A stretch of DNA of 64,000 bases from Ettlia oleoabundans (taxonomy: Eukaryota; Chlorophyta; Chlorophyceae; Chlamydomonadales), in the NCBI GenBank assembly GCA_019693395.1, contig JAAMXP010000183.1, positions 3,966 to 67,965 of the forward strand, written 5' to 3'. A program made the position numbers and the translations under genes. The stretch's first letter is position 1; each line of letters starts with the position of its first letter. Below are positions 55,501 to 64,000 of the stretch, one piece after another. The notes beneath the pieces were generated by a model. It did not search any database and was not told the origin of the DNA. It was given only the letters and a program-made list of their open reading frames with translations.

Positions 55501-58500
55501 CCACACTGCCCCCTGCAGGCGCCGAACAATTGCGAGCTTCGTGCACACGTCCTGCGTGGCGACATCCCTGCGACCGCCTTTGTGCGCATGACTGCTGAGG
55601 AGCTGGCATCCAAGGTGAATAAGTAGTGTATGCCGGATTTGTTCCCTCCTGCTTGCCTTGAACCATTGGTCTGTTGCAGGTGGCACACGTCTGCCATCCA
55701 GCTGCTGCTGTGCATGTCCCGCTGAAGATATGAGAGCAGGTGTGTGTGGGTGGGCCGCCCTCGCTTCGGTTACCCGGGCTGGGTTGCACGTTTTTGACAC
55801 TAAGGTACTCCCTCGCTGTTTGTCTCCCATATCTGTACCTGCAGGACCTGCGTGAGTATCGCAAGCATGTGCGGCAGGAAAGCCTGCGGCAGGCTGTGCT
55901 GCCACCCGAGCTTGCAGCCATCAAGTCGTCCACCGTGGCCATTGAGCTCAAGCAGCTGGGGTGCGTCTGCGCTGCTCCGCTGCTGCTGGCTGGCTGGCTG
56001 GCTGGCATCTCTTCGTGATCATTGCACAGAGATAGAGGTACAATGCTTTAAACATTGTTTGGGAGTAATACGTTCCACATGCTGCTGTGTGGTTGTTCCG
56101 TAGCTTGCTGCCCGGCACCAAGGGAAAGACCCGGCCCGGCCTAAGGGATGCAAGCCCTGCTCTGCCTGCTGATGACCCTGCAAGTGTGGAGGAGCACGGA
56201 GAGGGGGCTGTTGCCATAGATGGGCGGCTGGCTCCCAGCGAGCATGGCGCAGCACCCACCTCCGCTGAGGTGCAAGGCGCAGCTGGTGGTGCAGATATGG
56301 CTGGAGAAGAAGGGCTGCAGCCGGGCTCTCCTACCCACGTTGCGCTGCGCCCAATCCTCACCGCTGCTGTCGACTCTCTCCCGCTCTCCACTGTGGAAGC
56401 TGCACCGCTCGATGCCCAGCCATTACCACCCATCCGCAAGATGCCTGCCTACGAGCTGCTGCCCACCTCAACGCCCCAGAGCGAGGGGCAGGGGAGCGGC
56501 GGCGAGTACTTGAGTGGCGGCACACCCGACTCTGCTGCTGCGGCTGCTGTGTGGGACTATGATGAGCTGGCGGTTCAGCATGCACAGCATCCATGGCCGG
56601 CGCAGGAGCGGGACCAGCAGCCACAGCTGGTGGTGCAGCGGGGGGGCACTCCCGACTTGGAGGGTGGATCGCCGCAGCTACTGGTGCACTGCGAGGATGA
56701 GGAGCAGCATCATGCGGTGGGACGCTCCGGCACACCCGACTTGTTTTGGGGCAGCCACCTGGAGGCACAGCAGCAGCAGTCGCAGCCACACTTGCGCGAG
56801 GGGACACCAGACCTAGAGCCGCCACTCGAAGCGCCTGCAGCGCCGACAGGAGCACCACAGGTGATGCCGCAGCGAGCGCAGCAGCAGCAGCCGCCCCCAC
56901 AACAGCAGCCGCCGCCGCAGCGGCAACTGCATCAGCCAGCACAGCAACAACACCAACAGCCACAGCCACAGACGGCTGCTGTGCAGTGTCAGGAGGAGCA
57001 GCAGCGACTGCGTAAGTTGCGGCGCCAGCGGTGGCTGGAGAGGCAGAAAGCGGGCCTTGGATCGGGAGCGCTTGCAACGCAGTACCACGCGAGCACACCT
57101 AGCCTTGAAGGGACGGAAGAGCCCGCCTCTCCAGCACTACATCAGGGGCGGCAGCTTGAGCAGGAGAAGCAGGGAGGGGGGCAGCAAGCGCCCCGTGAAG
57201 GCACACCAGATCTGTTGTTGGAAGACTCCGCTGAAAAGCAGCAGCAGCAGCAACAGAAGCAGCATCAGGCACAGGAGAAGCAGAAACAGCCGACTGCCAT
57301 GCCTCGTGCGCGCAACAAACGGGACGAAAAGCCAGTACAGCTGCAGGACGAAATGTGGGACGCACTGACAAGGGCAGCGACCAGCGACGAAACCGCAGCA
57401 ACGGGGAGCACGGCAGGAGCAGGAGCAGGGAGCGGCGTAATGGTAGGGACAATCATGCCAACAGTAATGGCGACAAGGAGGAAAGTCGGAAGCAGCGCAG
57501 TAAGGGTGATACAGCCAGGCACAGGGATGAACGCCCGCGCAGCGGTGGATATGAGGGTGACAGGCAGCGGCGGAACAGCGGCAGTGCCCAGGACAGCAAG
57601 AGGCGGCGCAGCCGCAGCAGAAGCAGGGACAGAGTTAAGGATAAGGACAGGGATAGGGGCAGGGATCGTGGAAAAGGCAGGGTTAGGAGCCCTGTAGAGC
57701 AGCGCCGCTGCAGCAGCCCACGCAGAGACAAGCGGCCTGAAAGCAAGCAGGAGGAGAGGCGCGCTAGCAAGAATGCCGATCGGCATGGCCAACGGGAGCA
57801 GAGTCGGAAGCGTAGCAGGAGCCGCAGCCCTCGGCGGCTTGCTGGAGGCAACCATGGCGGCGGCAGCAGCAAGGGCAACGGGGCTCGTGCTACTGCCACT
57901 GCTGCCCAGCCGCCGGCCAAGAAGCAGCGGCAGGCAGAGCCAGCAGTGCCGCCTGCCAAGCCGCAGGCGCTGCGTGCGGGACAGCAAGCGCCTGCCCCTC
58001 CGCAGCAGCAGCAGCAGCCGCCAGAGGGTGCCGCCGCAGCCCTCTGCCCTCCAGCTCCTGATTTGCACACAAGTGCCCAAGCCAGCCATGCACCGTTGCC
58101 AGACTCGGGCATTCACTCTGAGCTCGAGGGGTCATTCAGCGGCAAGCTTGTGGGACTACCTGCGGGCTATTCCTTCGAGGTGCCTCTGCAGCAGCAGCAG
58201 TCGGTGGAGCCTCGCCACTACCATCAGGCGCAGCAGCAGCTGCAGCAGCCTGCCCCGCAGCACCCACGTCAGCAGCATACCCAGCAGTACTACCAGCAGC
58301 AACAGGACATCCAGCATCACCAGCAGCCTCCCCTGCCGGACCTGCAGGATCCCTCTACAGTCTGGCAGGGCCAGCTGGAGTGGCCACAGGGCGGTACCGC
58401 ACCACCCGTGCACCTCTCAGCCTCAGCCCTGCGCTGGCAGTCGCCAGGGACGGCGGCAGCAGCACTGCAGGTATCTTGCTGCTGCCTGCTCTCCATGACG

Positions 58501-61309
58501 CATCTGAGCCCAATATCAGCCTGCCCGCTGCTTCGCTTTATAACGTGGGGGCTGACCGGTGCTAATTCGACGACCTGCCGCTTCGGGTGCTGGTGCTGCA
58601 AGGATTGGTGTGTGCCCCTGCAGGATCGATATGCAAGTGTGCACCAACTGCTCCCTTTTCCGCGTTCTCTACCGCTGGCCTGTTGCCTGCAGCTGCCCAC
58701 GAGCCTGGTGGTCACCATGACAGTCCCGGGAGACCAAGTGCTGCCCATGCTGCAGGCACATGGCGTGCGACCGGGCCAGGTATGCAACCTGTTGGCGCAC
58801 CGGTAATGGTGTGCGCTTGCTGTGCTACAGCTGTGCTACGATGCTTTGGTTTGTGGGACGCTATGCTGGTCGTGCACGGCACCTCCCGTTGGCACTAGTT
58901 TGATGCCACACTGTGCAGACATTATAAGGCTGTGTTTGTTTTCTTTTCTGATGCAGCTGTGCTCCTTCCTGCTGACCACATGGGATGCCAGCGGTGGCAT
59001 CGGCGGCCTGATGGCCTGCCGAGATTTGCAGGCTGGCAAGGTGGGTGCCTCTGCACCTACACAACTGCAGCCTGCCAGCGTGTGCATGCTATACCGCTCT
59101 CGCACAAGGCTGGAAAGCCTATATGTCATACGGGTGGAATTCACCAGCGGCTCCCGTGTAATCCACTCCCGGGCTTCTCACACCGATGCCGCCCTGCTCC
59201 TTGCCAGTTAGGGTNNNNNNNNNNNNNNNNNNNNNNNNNNNNNNNNNNNNNNNNNNNNNNNNNNNNNNNNNNNNNCCACCACCACCACACACACACACAT
59301 ACACCATCACCACCGGACATCCTGCATTGTCCTGCTGCCGTCCCCGCCCACATGACCACAATGCACCTTTTCTTACTGCCTGCAGGTGGGCTGCTGCCTG
59401 GTGAGCCTGTCTGGCGAGCAGGTGCCCAACGATGAGGCGATGTGGCAGCGCAGGGAGGCACACGCCTGGTTCATGCACCTCATGGTGAGCACTGGCATGG
59501 GGAGGCCTGGACCCGAACTGCAGCATCATCAGCCTGCCTGCCATCTGGTCTAGTTTTCGAGCCTGCGGTTCTGCAAGCTCGAAGACCGTGCGACAGCTGA
59601 TGACTCCTTGCCCTTGCGCCAACCCTCGTATCTTGTGCTCAACCAGCCTCTCAGATGTGATCCTCTGGCAACCCAACCGGCTGTGGTCTGCGGCGTATCT
59701 GACAGTATGTTTTGCTGCTGCCCTGTGCAGGCCCCGACACGCGAGGCGCTGTTGTTTGCGGGGCTAGACAGCGGGCTAGATGCTGACCTGAGTCCAGGCG
59801 CCTTACTGGTGCTGGCTGTGCCTGCCTGGTACGGCCACCTGTACACCACATCCACCAGGCAAGCAATCCCTGGCCTGCACTGCTGTAAGGCGCTGAGATG
59901 GGCAGCATCGTGCCAAGATGGGCAGCATGAAGTAGCGCAGGCTGCCGGTGTTTGACATTCGACAGTAAAGTCTAGCAACTGAATGCACATTGGCGCCATA
60001 TGTAGCCGGCCCGTCCATCCCTTCCCATTGGGGATTGGCACACGAGCCTTTTTTAGTATGCATTTGGTCACGTGGCTTCGAATGCCCATTGCTCGCCCAA
60101 CAGCTGCAGCCACCCATCACTTGCTGCTGGCGTGCTGCTTTGCCTACCTGTCGTCTGCTGCCTGATGCAGGAAGCAGCAGGGCCAGCCGGACTGCTGTGT
60201 GCGCATGTTGGGCCCACCCCTGCTGCACTTCCTGCCCCGAGACCTGGGTGAGGAGGGCAGCCCGCCCTTCCAGCTGCCCTGCCTCTCCACTGCTCTTTTG
60301 GATTCCTGCCTACTGCCGTGCTGCTTGTTTGGCCCAACCGTCACCTGAGACGTGCCAGGGCTGCCCTTGCCCTTCTGTTCATTGCACTTGGAAATGCGCA
60401 TGAGCTGGATGTCGATGTTGTACTGTTCATGGTGCTGCCGATGCTGCTTTATTAGTTTGCTTGCTTCCCATGCACGCAGTTGCGTTCCGCACTCTGCGCA
60501 CCAGCATGTGGCAGTTCCAGCAGCACAAGGAGGAGCTGCAGGGGCAGCGCATGCTGCTCAAGCCACGCAGGAGGCAAGCATCTACACACGGGCTGCTGCA
60601 AACTGCCAGATATTGCGACAGCCTGCCTGTGCTGCTGTGCTGCCGCTTGGGCTTGTCGCTGCCCACAGTGCCGCTGGTTCGCTGGCACTGCTGCTGCGTC
60701 TTTCTTGCAGCGGGTGCATACTGACCCCTCCCCCCCGAGTCAATCATGCTGATGGTATGGCTGCAGGATAAAGTAGGCATTGCCCCTGTGATGCAGGCCA
60801 ATGGATCAGGAGGGAATGGCAAACTGTAACAGGATGCTCTCCAGCAAGGAAAAGTGCCTGGTGGTGCCGGTGAGTCGGGCATATGCCTGCGGGTTCACCC
60901 TTCCCTACGGGTTTATTGGTTCAACCGCTACTGCTGACACCCTAGAGGGCCTGGCTTATCCAACTGCCATGCCTTCCTTGCCTGCAGCTGTCCAGCCCGC
61001 ACCCGGCAGACGGCGCTGGGCAGGTGGTTGCCGAGCTGCTGCTGATGCCCAGCCCCGATGGCCGGCTGCAGGTGGGGTAGGTGAAATGCATACACAGCTC
61101 TAGTAAGCCCTGTGGTCACCTGGCTGGTGGCTGCCACCTGCACTCATGCCTTGCCTCGCAGCCATGGATGATGGTCCCAGGACTTGATAACTGCCCACGC
61201 CTCAGCATTGGCGCATGCCCGCTGCCTGCAGGCCGCTGTATGGGAGCCAGATACCGGCCCCGACTATGACCGGGAAGTGTTTGACCCGTGGATGTACACT
61301 CTCAGCTAA
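52562..61309 (+). CDS. Large TFIIS central-domain plus SPOC-domain protein (PHF3/DIDO/Bye1-like)
   Basis: Probable RNA polymerase II elongation regulator. Sixteen exons: 52562-52818, 53183-53274, 53479-53558, 53730-55304, 55519-55614, 55845-55960, 56104-58470, 58693-58779, 58957-59040, 59386-59484, 59731-59858, 60171-60247, 60480-60573, 60797-60869, 60988-61071, 61232-61309; about 1795 residues. After an N-terminal domain of unknown type (PLFFVWIEGLP) comes a Pro/Gln-rich stretch. The TFIIS-M domain follows (SKEYKGRVRTLEFNLK, RMTAEELASKDLREYRK), then a long exon with repeated GTPDL motifs, an SR/RS-rich basic region, and a SPOC domain (VWQGQLEWPQGG, LPTSLVV, LLTTWDASGGIGGL). In PHF3 relatives SPOC binds phosphorylated RNA polymerase II tail. 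No PHD finger is visible. Exon 7 needs one base change of frame near 57350-57410. Introns 2, 11 and 13 are GC-AG. Confidence 0.85.
54145..54390 (+). repeat. Three in-frame repeats of about 26 residues in the SPOC protein
   Basis: Three successive units with the core TPDAAGAPPLPA (second unit TPVAAGAPPLPA), the second and third preceded by VDRED, lie in exon 4. They are Pro/Ala-rich and probably unstructured. Confidence 0.8.
55378..55430. repeat. (GT)n/(GC)n microsatellite in SPOC-gene intron 4
   Basis: Alternating GT with a short GC stretch, shortly after the exon 4 donor at 55305. Simple repeat. Confidence 0.8.
59215..59275. other. Assembly gap (61 N) in SPOC-gene intron 9
   Basis: Run of N followed by a CCACCACCACACACAC microsatellite. 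It falls between exons 59040 and 59386, so it probably does not remove coding sequence. Confidence 0.95.
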
Positions 61310-62226
61310 GAGAGCCGCCATCATGGCTGCAAGTTCTGCCCGCGGCCTCCACCTGTCAGCTTGGACTCAAAGCCCAACGCATGCAGAGGGATGCAGTGTA
61401 TCAATAGATGAAACATAATCCAGGACCTAACCCATGAAGCAGAGGGGGGATTGGACGCACTTCCGTCCTTCACAACCACCTATCGCCACAAAAATGCAGC
61501 CTGTGGCTTTATGTTTTGTTACCGTGTCGGCTTTTCAGCGTTATCCATGCCGCCTTGAATGCTTTCCTTTGTGTGGCTGGCCATTCCGCCGCGATTCTGT
61601 TTGCCTTGCTTTGTCCCTCTCGGCTTTGTACTGCTGTCAGTTTTGAGGCTCGTGGCCTGGACCTCGAGTAACTGCAAAGCCATGGCTGTGCACGTTCGAA
61701 CCAATCATGTTGCATGCCTTGCTAGATCACAACATGGAGATGAACATTGAAAGGATTGCTCGGGACACCAAGGGGGTCGGGACCTTGGGCGACCAAGTAC
61801 GATAGGTAAAGCAGTGGGCACAGGTACTGAACGGGCGGCTATCAAGTACGTCTTGACTGGCTGATCTAGTCATGCACTTGGACAATGGGTGTGCATCGTA
61901 CAGGGTACGCATAGCAGTAGCACGAATGCACCAACCCATGTCTGATGATACAAAGTGGCAACAACTAGAGCGATAAGTTGGAGCTGGGGCTAACAAGAGG
62001 CGCAAAACGCCGGTAGTTGACAAAAAAGTTTTGGATTGATTCGAGCTGTGTTCATCAGCCACATTGGCCTGGGGGTATCATGCTGCATCGTGTGGGGGCA
62101 CGCATCAGTAATGTGTGCCCAGTGACAGTCAAGCGCACATTTGCAGACACATTGGAAGGTTGGCTGAACAGGACAAGCACCAGAACACAATAGTGTGCAA
62201 AACAAAATCGTAATGAGACAGATGAT
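61310..62226. other. Convergent intergenic region SPOC gene / PAS gene
   Basis: 0.9 kb between two convergent genes. No motif-bearing frame, RNA gene or repeat recognised; likely 3' UTRs. Confidence 0.45.
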
Positions 62227-63470
62227 TTAGTGGTGAGGTGCAGGAGTGAAGGCCAGCAACATGTGGGACTTGGACCCATCACGTGCAACCAGCGGCGAGG
62301 CAATCACTTGAACTGGCCTGGCGCCACAGTGAACCACAGCGCTGCCGCGCTTATGGTCGTGCAATGCGACGGCAAGGCCCTCCAGCCCCTCTACACCGCC
62401 ACTTGAACCCTGCAGGAAGCCGGTCATGCAAACAGTCCTTGGCTGCAGGCACAGCCTGACACTAAATTATGACTCACTGCTGATTACCGCCAAGCAGATC
62501 AGCAACACGCACCAGCCGATGCCCTGAACTGCTCATAAACACGGCATGCTACTAGCATGCCACCCAGGATTAGCGCGAGGCACCTGCACAATATCCAAGC
62601 AGGGCTTCCCCAGCGCTGTCGTCCACTCCAGCCCTGTCATTTCCTCCCATGCGGAGTTGCCCCAGGCCACAGCATGAGGCGGCTCCAGATCCACCAGCAA
62701 CCTGCAGCAGCAACAAAAGTCATGCGGGACAGGATTTAGCGGGCTAGCAATGCAAGCAAGCAAGGGGCTGCGGTGGTAGGCAGGTACAACAATCTGCTGG
62801 CACCAGACGGGGCAACGAAGGGCAAATGACTTGCATTGAAAGTTGCAAGGCAGTTACCGCCCTTCCCAGCCGCCCTACATGCCATCCCGCCGGCTTGGCT
62901 CAGCATGACTTGCCTGGGCTGGGAGCTGGGCTGCAGTGCGGCCTCCAGTGTGGCTGGGATGCTAGGGGCAGGCTTGGTGAACCAAGCTTCGACTGTCTTT
63001 GTGCAGGCACGCAAGCTGCAGTCGGGGTTGGGAGCGTGATGCTCTGGTGCGGCAGCTGAGGCGGGGGGCGCGCACAGGCTACCAGGCCCCGCCGCATTGC
63101 GGGGCTCCTGATCAAACTCCTCCTCCAGGTGCTGGCGCAGCAGTGCCGCCACTTGGCGCTCCAGCTCTCCTTCCTCCTCCCTGTCCAACAGCCCGCCCTG
63201 CGGGCTGCCTTCATGCCCCAGCTGTGCCAGGCTGTGCGCCTCAAATGCCTGCTGTGGAGTGAGCCCTGCGCTGTGCCACGGCGCCGTGGGGCTGCTACCC
63301 GCGGCACTAGGGGAAAGGGAAGAGGAGGTGGCAGTCGAGAGGGAGATCCGTTCCCCGCCTGCGGGCAAAAAGGTCGCCAAGGGGGCCAGCGCCGCTGCGG
63401 ACCTGGTCTGTGAGCTGGCTGCAGCGCTGCGGGTCAGCTGGGCGGCCCGGGCTATGACAGCCGGACGCAT
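62227..63470 (-). CDS. PAS-domain protein
   Basis: Exons down the minus strand: 63470-62914, 62701-62584 and 62442-62227; 296 residues. The first intron starts AG/GCAAGT, a perfect GC-AG donor, and joins phase 2. The N-terminal 150 residues are Ser/Ala-rich with an acidic coiled stretch (REEEGELERQVAALLRQHLEEE). The C-terminal 110 residues fit a PAS fold: HAVAWGNSAWEEMTGLEW (helix pair after the first strands), GKPCLDIVQ, then LAVALHDHKRGSAVVHCG and PVQVIASPLVARDG as the last three strands. The Asn-Cys-Arg-Phe-Leu-Gln flavin motif of LOV domains is absent, so blue-light photochemistry of that type is unlikely. Ligand and partner unknown. ATG at 63470 follows a CAG, so an upstream exon is possible. 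Confidence 0.75.
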
Positions 63471-63843
63471 CCTGCGGGCAGCGGGCCTTAGAGGGAACCG
63501 TCACCCAGTGTCGCAAGCGCCGGATTGGAGGCGGGCAGCGATTCGGCAAACCTGAGCTCAGCCGGACGCGATGGGACCTCAGGGAAGCCAACGGCTTGGA
63601 ACGAGGCAGGGTTAGTCAGTGACTGTTTATGATGTGAAAGGTTCAAAGGCGGTCTTGGGTGCTAAGGCCAGTGGACATGTAAAATGCAGTCGGCAATCCA
63701 TGAGGGGCTGTGATGCAGGGGCCCCGGCCCGGGCACAAGGCTGCAGGCCCCGTACTGCACGTGAAGAGCAGTACAGGATTCCTGCCAAAGTGAACAAAGT
63801 GTGAGAGACACATATCCGGAGGGTGCTGCATTGGATAAGTGAG
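63471..63843. other. Intergenic near right edge
   Basis: 0.37 kb between the PAS gene and a possible minus-strand terminal exon. Nothing recognised. Confidence 0.4.
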
Positions 63844-63946
63844 CTACAGTCCCGCTTCTTCGTTGTCCGTTGTCATCACCAGGGAACTGTCTGGAACCAC
63901 CAGGGCCAGGTGATCTGGCGCAGTAGCACACGCCGTCGTAAACACT
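63844..63946 (-). CDS. Possible terminal exon of a gene running off the right edge
   Basis: On the minus strand a TTGCAG acceptor at 63949-63947 opens a 103-nt frame that reads VFTTACATAPDHLALVVP... and ends NEEAGL before TAG at 63844. Its hydrophobic/acidic pattern looks like a real C-terminus, but the rest of the gene lies outside the window and no family can be named. An overlapping longer frame (63662-63976) in another register is the alternative. Confidence 0.35.
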
Positions 63947-64000
63947 CTGCAACAGGGCTTGCTCTTTGCCCGCCACCAGCTGCCTTCATTGTAACGAGCT

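Noticed and set aside
57350..57697. Programmed -1 frameshifting in the SPOC gene
   Set aside because: No slippery heptamer with a following structure noticed; a missing base in the assembly is simpler.
58622..58692. Extra SPOC-gene exon reading DRYASVHQLLPF
   Set aside because: It stays in frame and has an acceptor-like CAG, but the SPOC fold joins better from ALQ directly to LPTSLVV.
59276..59310. CCACCACCACACACAC tract as a regulatory element
   Set aside because: It is a plain microsatellite at the edge of an assembly gap.
1..64000. CRISPR arrays, bacterial operons, or prophage
   Set aside because: Intron-rich eukaryotic genes throughout; no spaced direct repeats of CRISPR type were seen.

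Overview
The window is nuclear DNA from a eukaryotic green alga, most likely a trebouxiophyte of the Chlorella/Micractinium/Coccomyxa type (inference). It is GC-rich, and almost every gene is cut by many short introns with TGCAG acceptors. The gene set is photosynthetic and plant-like: a plastid ADP-glucose pyrophosphorylase small subunit, a lumenal PsbP-domain protein and cytochrome c oxidase subunit 5C. Candidate TGTAA polyadenylation signals lie 46-85 nt after three stops. There are two N-runs (47094-47137 and 59215-59275) and a two-N/poly-C tract near 51663. Exon borders below were built by hand from reading frame, splice dinucleotides and family motifs.

Layout. 1-1823 (+): 3' part of farnesyl diphosphate synthase. 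2542-4032 (+): DPY30-like protein with a long Ala/Glu/Val repeat tail. 4641-8635 (+): CLP1 polynucleotide kinase. 9123-9885 (-): tiny four-exon COX5C. 10633-12284 (+): unknown protein. 12619-14198 (+): bZIP factor with an unusual basic region. 15508-18517 (-): LAS1. 18677-20628 (+): TatD-type hydrolase with a one-base frameshift. 21105-25437 (+): ADP-glucose pyrophosphorylase small subunit. 26804-28555 (+): broken MYND zinc-finger gene. 29195-30882 (+): tRNA 2'-phosphotransferase. 31206-34508 (+): F-box-like/leucine-rich-repeat protein. 35054-37389 (-): Sec14-like lipid-transfer protein. 37886-40139 (-): PsbP-domain protein. 40514-45057 (+): membrane-anchored GH125 mannosidase. 45635-48155 (+, decayed) and 48950-51990 (+, intact): tandem NmrA-like reductases, with a GH125 tail remnant between them and a Harbinger-like element in the second copy. 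52562-61309 (+): 16-exon TFIIS-M/SPOC protein. 62227-63470 (-): PAS-domain protein. 63844-63946 (-): possible last exon of a gene running off the right edge.

Function. The genes are mostly independent housekeeping units, as expected in a eukaryote. Three act on RNA ends or tRNA/rRNA maturation (CLP1, LAS1, TPT1) within about 26 kb. The TFIIS-M/SPOC protein probably works with elongating RNA polymerase II. The most unusual genome-level signal is the high share of GC-AG introns: about 16 of roughly 118 hand-called introns. Other points of interest are the tandem NmrA duplication with its flanking GH125 remnant, the terminal-inverted-repeat element with a TTA target duplication, and the bZIP factor lacking the invariant Asn.
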